Below, piece by piece: positions 17,990-26,134 of a stretch of DNA of 40,448 bases. This stretch comes from Parendozoicomonas sp. Alg238-R29 (GTDB lineage Bacteria > Pseudomonadota > Gammaproteobacteria > Pseudomonadales > Endozoicomonadaceae). Under the pieces are notes generated by a model. It saw only the letters and a list, made by a program, of their open reading frames with translations, did not search any database and was not told the origin of the DNA. The translations under genes and the position numbers were made by a program. The stretch spans positions 1 to 40,448 of the forward strand of contig NZ_CAMZOG010000039.1 of the NCBI RefSeq assembly GCF_947331445.1. Reading direction: 5' to 3'. Position 1 is the stretch's first letter. Every line of letters starts with the position of its first letter.

Positions 17990-19363
17990 TTATGCCGGTC
18001 GTGTTGATTGGCACCAAGTGCACTGGTGCCAGGTGTAGAGGCAGCAAAGGGAGGCTAACAATCTGGGTATTATCTGAATGGCCCATACTGCTGATAATCC
18101 AAGATCAAGGTTGATAGCCAGAGCCGTGAGGGGAAGGTTGATAAGCCAGAGGGTGGAGAAACGAATTTTCATAACGGCCCGGTTACTCCCTGTGCCCAGT
18201 AGTGACTGGGTCAACACCAGGGAAGCCGAGTCGGCAATAATGCTGATAGCCAGTAATTGCAGAGGAATAACACCTGTTTCCACAAGGGAAAGGTTGCCTG
18301 CTAAAAAGATTTTAAGAATCTGCTCCGGAATCAAGAGCAAAGGAAGGCTTAGCAGCGCCATAACAGCAAGTGCTGCGAAAGAAACATCCATTCCCCAGCG
18401 CCATGCGCGATGAAGGTTCCCTGCACCAATGGCATGATTAATAAGGGTTGTTGATGCCATACCAATACCGAGCCCGGGCAGTATGAGCAACAGTGAGATA
18501 TTCACCAGAACATGGCTAACGGCCATGGCATTCGACCCCATGCCAGCAATGAGCCAGAAGAAAACAGCCATTCCCAGGGCGAATAGCGTTTGCTGGGCGG
18601 AATCGGGCCAGGCTTGTTGATAAAACTGAATGGTTTTTTCTGGTCTGGATTTCGGTGAAGGCAGGTTGTGTTTTCGTGCGTATCTCAGGGCACCAATGGT
18701 ATTGATCATTGCGCTGCAATACATGGCGAACAGCGTACCAATAGCAGCACCAGGTAATCCTAATACCGGTAAGCCCAGCTCTCCAAAAATAAGGATATAA
18801 CTGAGACAGGCATTAACAATATGGGTAGCAACCAGAATTTTCAGATAAGACCAGGGGCTATGGCAGCCATTCCAGAACCCTCGAAAACACAGCATCAGCA
18901 TGCCAGCAGGCAGGCTGAGAATGCGTATCTGAAAATAGCTTTCGGCTTGTATAGCTATTGCACTTTCGAGTCGAAAACTGCCAATAATCAGCGGAGCGCA
19001 GAAAAACAGCAGGGCAGTAAGGGGAATGCCTCCAAGCAAGGTAATGCGAACACCACTTTCCAGAGGTTCCAGAAGTCGAGACAATCGGCCTTGTCCGTGC
19101 AATCGGGCTACTCGTGACTGAACCGCCACAGATAAACCGCTGATCAGGGCAAAACAGACAAAGATTGCATAGTTGGCAGTACCGATAGCTGCCAGCGCAT
19201 CACTGCCTAAATGGCCCACCATAGCAGTGTCAACAAGGTTCAACAGGCTCTGGGAAAGCATGCCGCCAATAATGGGGAAACTGAGTAGCAGAATTGTACT
19301 CAGGCGGTTGAGAGGAGTGTCTCCACCAGTGGGTTGTAAAGAGGTCACTCTGGAAGGGCGCAC
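17990..19363 (-). CDS. MATE family multidrug/organic cation efflux transporter (DinF/NorM-like)
   Basis: A 457-aa inner-membrane protein with about 12 hydrophobic helices arranged as two homologous bundles, typical of MATE antiporters that expel drugs or metabolites using Na+ or H+ gradients. The first helix region (FPIIGGMLSQSLLNLVDTAM, then VGHLGSDALAAIG) is the family fingerprint; the second half begins near QQAWPDSAQQTLFALG. Length is normal. The start appears to be GTG at 19363, with AAGG immediately upstream; GTG 19348 is an in-frame alternative. The metH hairpin lies between this gene and metH, so it is probably transcribed separately from metH. Substrate is unknown. Confidence 0.9.
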   Translation of the reverse strand: MRPSRVTSLQPTGGDTPLNRLSTILLLSFPIIGGMLSQSLLNLVDTAMVGHLGSDALAAIGTANYAIFVCFALISGLSVAVQSRVARLHGQGRLSRLLEPLESGVRITLLGGIPLTALLFFCAPLIIGSFRLESAIAIQAESYFQIRILSLPAGMLMLCFRGFWNGCHSPWSYLKILVATHIVNACLSYILIFGELGLPVLGLPGAAIGTLFAMYCSAMINTIGALRYARKHNLPSPKSRPEKTIQFYQQAWPDSAQQTLFALGMAVFFWLIAGMGSNAMAVSHVLVNISLLLILPGLGIGMASTTLINHAIGAGNLHRAWRWGMDVSFAALAVMALLSLPLLLIPEQILKIFLAGNLSLVETGVIPLQLLAISIIADSASLVLTQSLLGTGSNRAVMKIRFSTLWLINLPLTALAINLDLGLSAVWAIQIIPRLLASLCCLYTWHQCTWCQSTRPA

Positions 19364-19381
19364 CTTAAATCAAGAACCTTA

Positions 19382-19408
19382 ATGCCAATAGCTGATAGCT
19401 ATTGGCAT
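19382..19408 (-). terminator. Hairpin terminator downstream of metH
   Basis: A perfect 12-bp stem (19382-19393 with 19397-19408) with a three-base loop lies 20 bases after the metH stop on the minus strand. The following U-tract is weak, so efficiency is uncertain, but position and stability argue for termination or 3' end protection of metH mRNA. Confidence 0.65.
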
Positions 19409-19427
19409 AGCTGTAAAGAATAAACGA

Positions 19428-22400
19428 TTACTCTGGATTATAATCCAGAACCGGCATCAGCCAACGTTCTGCTTTTTCAACGCTCCAGCCTTTTCTCTCC
19501 GCATAACTCTCTACCTGATCCTTCTGGATTTTACCAACTGAGAAGTAACGGGATTCCGGGTGAGAGAAATACCATCCGCTGACTGCTGCGGTAGGCAGCA
19601 TGGCGTAGTGCTCAGTCAGGGAAACACCAATTTCTTTCTCGGCATCAAGAAGGCGGAATAACTGCTCTTTTTCAGTGTGATCTGGACAGGCCGGGTAACC
19701 GGGAGCCGGGCGGATACCCTTGTAGCGCTCTTTGATCAGTTCGTCATTAGTCAGACTCTCTTGGGTATCATACCCCCATAGCTCAGTCCGGACTTTATGG
19801 TGCATATATTCCGCCAGAGCTTCCGCCAGGCGATCTGCCAAAGCTTTTACCATGATACTTTGATAATCATCGTGCGCATCTTCAAAGCTTTTGGCCAGTT
19901 CTTCTGCACCAAGACCGGCCGTCACAACAAAGCCGCCAATATAATCCTCAATACCTGAATCTGCTGGGGCGATGTAATCGGCAAGACAGAAGTTAGGTTT
20001 GCCATCAACCTTCTTGGTTTGTTGACGCAGATGATGAAGATTAACTTCGTTATCGCCATCCATCAGGCGAATATCATCCCGGTTGATCTGGGATGCTGGC
20101 CAGAAACCAATCACGGCTTTTGCGGTAATTTCATTCTTCTCGATAAACCGATCCAGCATAGCTTGGGCGTCATCAAGCAATTTTCTTGCCTCGACACCAA
20201 CCACTTTATCGTCAAGAATCTTGGGGTATTTACCGTGCAAATCCCAGGATATAAAGAAGGGCGTCCAGTCAATAAAGTCCCGAAGATCACTGAGTTTGAT
20301 CTCATGGAAAACTCTTTTACCGAGAAATGTTGGCTTAGGAGGCTGATAACTTTCCCAGTTGATGGGGGTAACCATCTGATCGAGTTCAGAAAACTTCACT
20401 CGTTGTGCATTGGGGCGGCGATTCTTGTGGCGTTCACGAACTTTGTGGTATTCGGCCTGAACCTCGGTAACAAAGGCAGGCTTCAGTTCTTCACTGATCA
20501 AAGTGGTGGCAGTGCTCACACTTCTTGAAGCATCGGTAACATAAACAACCTGATCATTTTGGTATTGCTGTTCGATTTTCACGGCAGTATGGGCTTTGGA
20601 GGTTGTCGCACCACCAATCATTAACGGGATATGGAAATCCTGTCGCTGCATTTCCTTGGCAACATGAACCATTTCATCCAATGAAGGGGTAATCAGGCCA
20701 GACAGACCAATAATATCAACCTTCTCCTCAATGGCTGTCTGCAGAATTTTCTCAGCAGGTACCATGACACCAAGGTCAATCACTTCATAGTTGTTGCACT
20801 GCAGCACTACGCCAACGATGTTTTTACCGATATCGTGAACATCGCCTTTCACGGTAGCCATCAGGATTTTGCCCTTGCTCTGAACCTTTCCTTCTTTTGC
20901 TGCTTCTATAAAGGGAACAAGGTGGGCAACAGCCTGTTTCATAACACGGGCGCTTTTTACAACCTGGGGCAGGAACATTTTACCGGCACCAAAAAGGTCG
21001 CCGACCACGTTCATGCCGTCCATCAATGGGCCTTCAATCACCTCAATGGGACGCTTGGCAGCAAGGCGTGCCTCTTCGGCATCTTCCACAATAAAGGTGG
21101 TAATACCTTTAACCAGCGCGTGTTCAATACGCTTGGCAACGGGAAGCTCTCGCCAGGCCTGATCTTCTTTCTGATCCTGCGCCTGACCATCCCCACGGTA
21201 TTTTCCAGCAATTGCCAGCAGGTTTTCGGTGGCATCTGGAGTTCTGTTTAGAACTACATCTTCCACGGCATCCCGCAGCTCTGTTGGAATATCTTCATAA
21301 ATTGCCAACTGGCCGGCATTCACAATACCCATAGACAGGCCAGCTTTAATGGCGTGGTACAGGAATACGGCATGAATCGCTTCCCGTACCGGGTTATTGC
21401 CACGGAAGGAGAAGGAAACGTTACTGACTCCGCCGGAAATCATGGCATGGGGCAGGTTTTTCTTAATCCATGCGCAGGCCTCAATAAAGTCAACCGCGTA
21501 GTTATTGTGCTCTTCAATGCCGGTAGCAATGGCGAAGATATTGGGGTCGAAAATAATATCCTGTGGCAGGAATCCGATTTCATTCACGAGGATGTCATAT
21601 GAGCGCTTGCAGATTTCAATCTTGCGCTCGAAGGTATCGGCTTGTCCTGTCTCATCAAAGGCCATCACTACAACCGCTGCACCATAGCGATGACACAGGT
21701 GTGCTTGATGACGGAAAGATTCTTCACCTTCTTTCAAACTGATGGAGTTAACGATGCCTTTGCCCTGAATGCATTTCAGGCCTGCTTCTATCACGTCCCA
21801 CTTTGACGAGTCGATCATGACTGGAACGCGGGAAATGTCCGGTTCAGAGGCAATCAGGTTAAGGAATCGGGGCATGGCGGACATAGCATCCAACATACCT
21901 TCATCCATATTGAGATCGATTACCTGCGCGCCATTTTCAACTTGTTCTCTGGCAACATCGAGAGCGGTATCGTAATCGTCTTCCTTGATCAGGCGTTTAA
22001 AGCGGGCGGACCCCGTGACATTGCAACGTTCGCCAACATTCACAAAGAGCGAATCTGCGGAAATAGTGAAGGGCTCAAGACCGCTTAACCGGCAGGCAGT
22101 CTCTGGTTCTGCAGGTTTACGTGGTGTTACGCCTGCAATGGCCTTCGCAATGGCGCGGATGTGGTCTGGAGAGGTTCCGCAGCAACCACCAATGATATTG
22201 ACCAATCCGGATTTGGCGAATTCACTAACCACTTCAGCCATCTGTTCTGGAGTTTCGTCATATTCACCAAATTCGTTGGGAAGGCCTGCGTTAGGGTGGG
22301 CACTGACAAAACTGGTGGAAATGCGAGACAGCTCTTCAACATAAGGACGCAGCTCATCGGCGCCCAGTGCACAGTTCAAACCAAAGCTTAAAGGCTTGGC

Positions 22401-23114
22401 GTGGCTGAGAGAGTTATGAAATGCCTCAGTCGTTTGTCCGGACAAGGTTCGGCCAGAAGCATCGGTGATGGTTCCGGAGATCATTATGGGCAGTTCATAG
22501 CCCAGCTCTTCAAAAGCGCTCTGAACCCCATAAACTGCAGCTTTGGCATTCAGGGTGTCGAAAATGGTTTCTATCAGAATAAAGTCAACACCGCCTTCAA
22601 CAAGGGCAAGAGTGGCTTCCTGGTAGTTATCAGCCAGCTCATCGAACGTTACATTACGGAAGCCGGGATCATTGACATCAGGAGAGATAGAAGCCGTTCG
22701 GCTGGTAGGGCCTACCACACCGGCTACATAGCGGGCAACACCAGTGGCTTTTGCAACTTCATTGGCGGCTTTGACTGCAAGGCGGGCTGCTTCCCGGTTA
22801 ATTTCCGGTACCAGATCTTCCATGCCGTAATCGGCCATGGAGATACGGGTGGCGTTGAAGGTATTGGTTTCAACGATATCTGCGCCCGCCTCAAAGTAAG
22901 CCTTATGAATGTCGGTAATAATTTCTGGCTGGGTAAGAACCAGCAAATCGTTGTTACCTTTCAGGTCTGAAGGCCAGTCTTGAAAGCGTTCACCACGGTA
23001 ATCCGCTTCTTCCAATTTGTAGGACTGAATCATGGTGCCCATGGCGCCATCAAGAATAAGGACTCTTTGTTTCAGTGCGGAAGTAATGTCTGTAAGGCGC
23101 TGCTCGCGATTCAT
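19428..23114 (-). CDS. metH: Cobalamin-dependent methionine synthase
   Basis: A 1228-aa cytosolic enzyme that transfers a methyl group from 5-methyltetrahydrofolate via cobalamin to homocysteine, giving methionine and tetrahydrofolate. All four modules are present: the homocysteine domain ([10 protein letters not shown] near 21-30; zinc ligands Cys311 and Cys312 in [10 protein letters not shown]), the folate/pterin domain ([17 protein letters not shown]), the cobalamin domain with [11 protein letters not shown] in which His760 is the lower axial ligand, and the C-terminal AdoMet reactivation domain ([15 protein letters not shown]). E. coli MetH is 1227 aa, so it is full length. The ribosome-binding site before ATG 23114 is weak. 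I looked for a cobalamin riboswitch in the 415-base divergent spacer and found no B12-box-like sequence. Confidence 0.98.
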   Translation of the reverse strand: MNREQRLTDITSALKQRVLILDGAMGTMIQSYKLEEADYRGERFQDWPSDLKGNNDLLVLTQPEIITDIHKAYFEAGADIVETNTFNATRISMADYGMEDLVPEINREAARLAVKAANEVAKATGVARYVAGVVGPTSRTASISPDVNDPGFRNVTFDELADNYQEATLALVEGGVDFILIETIFDTLNAKAAVYGVQSAFEELGYELPIMISGTITDASGRTLSGQTTEAFHNSLSHAKPLSFGLNCALGADELRPYVEELSRISTSFVSAHPNAGLPNEFGEYDETPEQMAEVVSEFAKSGLVNIIGGCCGTSPDHIRAIAKAIAGVTPRKPAEPETACRLSGLEPFTISADSLFVNVGERCNVTGSARFKRLIKEDDYDTALDVAREQVENGAQVIDLNMDEGMLDAMSAMPRFLNLIASEPDISRVPVMIDSSKWDVIEAGLKCIQGKGIVNSISLKEGEESFRHQAHLCHRYGAAVVVMAFDETGQADTFERKIEICKRSYDILVNEIGFLPQDIIFDPNIFAIATGIEEHNNYAVDFIEACAWIKKNLPHAMISGGVSNVSFSFRGNNPVREAIHAVFLYHAIKAGLSMGIVNAGQLAIYEDIPTELRDAVEDVVLNRTPDATENLLAIAGKYRGDGQAQDQKEDQAWRELPVAKRIEHALVKGITTFIVEDAEEARLAAKRPIEVIEGPLMDGMNVVGDLFGAGKMFLPQVVKSARVMKQAVAHLVPFIEAAKEGKVQSKGKILMATVKGDVHDIGKNIVGVVLQCNNYEVIDLGVMVPAEKILQTAIEEKVDIIGLSGLITPSLDEMVHVAKEMQRQDFHIPLMIGGATTSKAHTAVKIEQQYQNDQVVYVTDASRSVSTATTLISEELKPAFVTEVQAEYHKVRERHKNRRPNAQRVKFSELDQMVTPINWESYQPPKPTFLGKRVFHEIKLSDLRDFIDWTPFFISWDLHGKYPKILDDKVVGVEARKLLDDAQAMLDRFIEKNEITAKAVIGFWPASQINRDDIRLMDGDNEVNLHHLRQQTKKVDGKPNFCLADYIAPADSGIEDYIGGFVVTAGLGAEELAKSFEDAHDDYQSIMVKALADRLAEALAEYMHHKVRTELWGYDTQESLTNDELIKERYKGIRPAPGYPACPDHTEKEQLFRLLDAEKEIGVSLTEHYAMLPTAAVSGWYFSHPESRYFSVGKIQKDQVESYAERKGWSVEKAERWLMPVLDYNPE

Positions 23115-23529
23115 TCGGGGGCGGGTCCTGCTCTGTTCTGCTTTCGTTATAGGTCCGCTTTATGTTCATTCAGGGTGCAAGTGAAAGCGGCCACTTCTAT
23201 GTGCCGCAGTGTAACAGATTGCAGGTTGTGAAAGAAAAGAACCATAAACTCTGAGGTTATTACCTCCAGACATTTCTGTCTGTTTGGCTGAATCCAGGAG
23301 AGGTAATATACGCCCCAGCAGGGATGATTGGGAGAAAAGGGGCTCAGAGCAGGGGGAGCAAGGCAGTGATGTGTATCGGTGTTTTTACGAGGATTTGGTG
23401 GTTTTCTGAAATATGACTCTGCTTAATAATGTATGGGGTTGCCCCTATACCTGAGTGGAAGGGTTGGACTTTTCCCTGAGCCTATATAAGCGTAGAATCG
23501 GCAATGTAATTAACAGAGGAAGACCACTC
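23115..23529. promoter_or_regulatory. Divergent promoter region between metH and nfuA
   Basis: This 415-base spacer must hold promoters for both genes. A TTGGAC...TATAAG arrangement just upstream of nfuA (about 23464-23490) is a possible but sub-optimally spaced sigma-70 promoter. No riboswitch-like element or coding sequence was recognised. Confidence 0.4.
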
Positions 23530-24129
23530 TTGAGCACTCCGGAACCTGTAATCGATTTTACTGAAGGCGCCCAGAATTACCTGAAAGAACTGTTGGAAAA
23601 GCAGGGTGCTGAAGGTATTGGTGTACGAATGTTTGTCTCCAGCCCGGGTACTCCCCACGCAGAAACCTGTTTGGCCTACTGTAAGCCGGGGGAGGATAAA
23701 GAGGGTGATGTTTGTATGAATCTCACCTACTTCAACGCATTTATTGAGAGTGATAGCGTTCCCTATCTGGAAGATGCGACGGTTGACTATTCGGCAGACA
23801 AAATGGGCGGGCAGCTCACCATTAAAGCTCCCAATGCGAAAATGCCCAAGGTGAATGACGACAGTCCGCTGGATCAGAAGATTAATTATTACCTGCAGAC
23901 TGAAATTAATCCTGGTTTGGCCTCTCACGGCGGGCAGGTGCAGCTAGTGGAAATTGATGAAGACGGCTATGCAATCCTGCAGTTTGGCGGTGGTTGTCAG
24001 GGATGTGCCAGTGTTGATCTGACCTTGAAAGATGGTGTGGAGCGTACGTTGGTTACCCGTATCCCCGAACTGAAAGGGGTAAGGGATGTAACAGATCATT
24101 CCAACCGCGAGAACGCTTACTACAAGTAA
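23530..24129 (+). CDS. nfuA: Fe/S biogenesis protein NfuA
   Basis: A 199-aa Fe-S carrier that takes 4Fe-4S clusters from the assembly machinery and passes them to client enzymes, especially under oxidative stress or iron limitation. Residues about 1-100 form the degenerate A-type domain (ITEGAQNYL-like start, then [12 protein letters not shown]); residues about 115-199 form the NifU-like domain with [15 protein letters not shown], whose CxxC binds the cluster at the dimer interface. I chose TTG 23530 because AGAGGAAGA lies just upstream and the resulting protein, beginning [11 protein letters not shown] after the start residue, matches the size of E. coli NfuA (191 aa); the open frame extends back to ATG 23455, but those 25 residues do not look like NfuA. 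A terminator follows. Confidence 0.95.
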   Translation: MSTPEPVIDFTEGAQNYLKELLEKQGAEGIGVRMFVSSPGTPHAETCLAYCKPGEDKEGDVCMNLTYFNAFIESDSVPYLEDATVDYSADKMGGQLTIKAPNAKMPKVNDDSPLDQKINYYLQTEINPGLASHGGQVQLVEIDEDGYAILQFGGGCQGCASVDLTLKDGVERTLVTRIPELKGVRDVTDHSNRENAYYK

Positions 24130-24148
24130 TGCTGTGATGGAGTAGAAG

Positions 24149-24173
24149 AAACGGGCTTTTTGCCCGTTTTTTT
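24149..24173 (+). terminator. Rho-independent terminator after nfuA
   Basis: AAACGGGC, four-T loop, GCCCGTTT and a run of Ts (24149-24173), 20 bases after the nfuA stop. Confidence 0.92.
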
Positions 24174-24395
24174 ATATCTAAAGTTTATAGTCCTGCCCCT
24201 CCAGATATCGCGTCACTTCTACATTTAAAGGCCTTAAAGGTTTGGTGCCTTTCGGCTTTCTCCCTTATTCGTCCGTTTGTCTACGGTCTCATTTTTTATC
24301 AAGCTGATTGAATGGATGGTCTAACTGCTTAAATTCAGTTTTTAATGCCTGCCGCTCTGTTGGGGAGTTTGCCTATCATCGTGAAGCCTGTTTCC
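24174..24395. other. Non-coding spacer after nfuA
   Basis: No gene or clear element seen in this stretch. It leads into the 8-bp repeat array and marks the start of an accessory island between nfuA and ppsA. Confidence 0.4.
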
Positions 24396-24475
24396 GTGCA
24401 ACCGTGCAACCGTGCAACCGTGCAACCGTGCAACCGTGCCACCGTGCAACCGTGCCACCGTGCCACCGTGCCACT
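24396..24475 (+). repeat. 8-bp tandem repeat array, ten units
   Basis: Ten consecutive octamers: GTGCAACC at positions 1-5 and 7, GTGCCACC at positions 6, 8 and 9, and GTGCCACT as the last unit. Because eight is not a multiple of three and the unit contains no stop in any reading frame, short open frames run through the array in several frames on both strands; I regard these as artefacts of the repeat. There is no spacer structure as in CRISPR. Confidence 0.95.
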
Positions 24476-24603
24476 GGTGCAGTCTTTGGAGTCTTTTCCA
24501 GAGCTGTGTCAATCTCCCAATGCTTGAGATAAAGGCAGTTTTTTGCATTGACTGGCCGCTCCGAGATGTGCCGTTTATGAGTCAGATACCCCAACTATCT
24601 TAG

Positions 24604-24816
24604 GCTCCGTAGGTTTGCGCCGCTGATCTGTTCTGGGCTCCAGCGCTCTTCCAGCAAGAGCTGAACCGGAATCCAATCAATGTCCGAAAACTGCACTTTC
24701 TTTTGCGAGTTCAAGCGTCGACTTCTGGCTCTCATGTTGGCTTTGGTAAAGTGATAAACCCTATTGTTGCGACAATGATTGCGTGTCACTTCTCGGCATA
24801 TGGTGCTCCGGTGCCA
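24604..24816 (-). pseudogene. IS30-family transposase remnant
   Basis: Reading the minus strand from 24816 gives WHRSTICREVTRN, then ARSRRLN and LLLEERWSPEQISG, which is the N-terminal helix-turn-helix region of IS30-type transposases (typical pattern HRSTISRE..RN ... WSPEQI). The open frame stops at both ends: the start of the helix-turn-helix domain and the entire DDE catalytic domain are missing, so it is a dead fragment of about 70 codons. No terminal inverted repeats were identified nearby. Confidence 0.8.
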
Positions 24817-24904
24817 GTCTAAGCCGCTTTACCTTACTCCGCACCTTACCTTACTCCGCGTCTTGCTGTGCTATAGACGGCTCTGGTTTTCATTGTGAAT
24901 TCTA

Positions 24905-24940
24905 TTTTAGTACCGGTAATTAATATTACCGGCACTAAAA
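24905..24940. promoter_or_regulatory. 36-bp near-palindrome, candidate operator 1 of the KfrA-like gene
   Basis: Sixteen-base arms (24905-24920 and 24925-24940) with a single mismatch around TAAT, containing ACCGGTAAT and ATTACCGG half-sites. It lies 25 bases before a second palindrome and about 90 bases upstream of the KfrA-like start. KfrA proteins bind symmetrical or iterated sites in their own promoters, so an autoregulatory operator is the natural inference. Confidence 0.6.
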
Positions 24941-24964
24941 TGAATTTTTAAACGGATGAATGAA

Positions 24965-25002
24965 ACCATTAATACTGGTATTATAAAACCAGTATTAATG
25001 GT
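24965..25002. promoter_or_regulatory. Perfect 15-bp inverted repeat overlapping a -10-like element, candidate operator 2
   Basis: ACCATTAATACTGGT (24965-24979) and its exact complement (24988-25002) flank ATTATAAA. TATTAT/TATAAA in the centre looks like a -10 element, though no good -35 matches it. The repeat ends 27 bases before ATG 25030. Occupancy by a dimer would block transcription of the downstream gene. Confidence 0.65.
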
Positions 25003-25029
25003 CTCAAAGTGAACGGTTTTAACGGACTT

Positions 25030-26073
25030 ATGCAAGATTCTCAGCGTCGTACCCTGATATTTAGCGTTCTGGACGACATGAAGAGCGAAGGGGAGAAGAT
25101 TACGGCTCAAAAGCTGGCCGCTCAGGCAAAAATGGGGAAGCAAACCGTTCTCCCTTATTACCGGGAGTGGCAAGAGCTAGAAATCCTGGGAGAAGATGAC
25201 AGTGTTGAACTGTCGGCGGATTTGATTCGGGTGCTCAAGAGGGAAATTGCTAAAGAGAAGTTTCGGCAAGGTGAGCAGGCGCGCGAGATGCAGGATCAGC
25301 TGGATGATGAGCGTGATCACTATGCGGCGCAGTCTGAAGTATGGCGCCAGCAACTTGATGAGGCCAAAGCATCCTTAGAGTTGGAGTCAAAAACACGGGC
25401 GGATCTGGAAGAAAAACTTGAAACCATCTCTCGGGAAAAACAAAGCACTGATCAGAGGTGTGCAAGCCTCACCGAGCGTCTTGAGCACCAAGCAGAGCAG
25501 CTGGCCAGCCTTGAGGAAAAGTTGGTCCAAGAAGCGGCACGCGCTGAGAAAAACCTGGCAGAGCAGGAGCGTCGCCTGGATGAGGCTCATACAAAAATTA
25601 TTGATCACTGGATGAAAGTTATTGACGAGGAGCGCCGTGAGAAAGGGCGACTGAATAAGGCATTGGAGAAAAATGCTGCAGATCTTGGCAAAAGTGAGAA
25701 AGGGCGTACTCAGTGCGAATCATTACTAGCAGCAGAAAAGGCTGCACACGCAAACACTTTTGAAGAGGTTAAAGGGTTGCAGCAGAAAGAGATCGCCTCT
25801 CTTCAGGATCAGAAGACACTGCACAAGCTTCAGCTTGTACTTGGGGATGAACCCGAAAAAGCCGCAAGGGAACTCGTTAATGAGAGCGCGCTTTTAAAAG
25901 AAAAAGAGAAGGAGCTTGCAGCACTTGAGAAGGAAAATGCCGAGCTGGCCTCACAGGGCAGCAAGGTCGCAGAGACAGAGCGTGAAAATCGCAAATTGAC
26001 CGAACAGGTTATAAGGTTGGAAGCCCGCCTTGAAGGTATTCAGATGGCTGGAGCTTTTCGGGTAGAGAAATAA
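25030..26073 (+). CDS. KfrA-like DNA-binding coiled-coil protein
   Basis: A 347-aa protein with an N-terminal helix-turn-helix region (about 1-60: QRRTLIFSVLDDMKSEGEKI, then TAQKLAAQAKMGKQTVLPYY) of the KfrA_N type, followed by an almost uninterrupted coiled coil (about 70-340) rich in Glu, Lys, Leu, Ala and Gln. KfrA proteins are plasmid-associated transcriptional autoregulators that also help plasmid positioning; chromosomal copies occur in genomic islands. ATG 25030 has ACGGA just upstream; GTG 25009 is in frame but abuts the palindrome, so I prefer the ATG. Two strong palindromes precede it, consistent with autoregulation. It sits beside an IS30 relic and a tandem repeat, suggesting an acquired segment. 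No plasmid replication or partition gene is nearby. Confidence 0.8.
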   Translation: MQDSQRRTLIFSVLDDMKSEGEKITAQKLAAQAKMGKQTVLPYYREWQELEILGEDDSVELSADLIRVLKREIAKEKFRQGEQAREMQDQLDDERDHYAAQSEVWRQQLDEAKASLELESKTRADLEEKLETISREKQSTDQRCASLTERLEHQAEQLASLEEKLVQEAARAEKNLAEQERRLDEAHTKIIDHWMKVIDEERREKGRLNKALEKNAADLGKSEKGRTQCESLLAAEKAAHANTFEEVKGLQQKEIASLQDQKTLHKLQLVLGDEPEKAARELVNESALLKEKEKELAALEKENAELASQGSKVAETERENRKLTEQVIRLEARLEGIQMAGAFRVEK

Positions 26074-26088
26074 TCCCCGCAAAATAAA

Positions 26089-26114
26089 AAACGCCAGCAT
26101 GAATGCTGGCGTTT
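26089..26114. terminator. Bidirectional terminator between kfrA-like gene and ppsA
   Basis: A perfect 12-bp stem (26089-26100 with 26103-26114) and two-base loop. An A-rich tract to its left gives a U-run for minus-strand transcription, so it should terminate ppsA efficiently and probably also the converging kfrA-like gene. Confidence 0.88.
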
Positions 26115-26134
26115 GCAGTTATCAATATCACTCT

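Noticed and set aside
19428-23114. Many plus-strand frames opposite metH
   Set aside because: The minus-strand frame is unambiguously full-length MetH; the antisense frames are by-products of its codon usage.
23115-23529. Cobalamin or SAM riboswitch upstream of metH
   Set aside because: No B12-box-like segment or recognisable SAM-riboswitch core was found on the minus strand in the spacer.
23455-23529. Longer NfuA from ATG 23455
   Set aside because: The extra 25 residues do not resemble NfuA, and a good ribosome-binding sequence sits directly before TTG 23530.
24396-24475. CRISPR array
   Set aside because: Units are directly adjacent 8-mers with no spacers and no cas genes nearby.
24308-24603. 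Several open frames on both strands through the octamer array
   Set aside because: They exist only because the 8-bp unit has no stop codon in several frames; no ribosome-binding site, conserved motif or consistent composition supports a protein.
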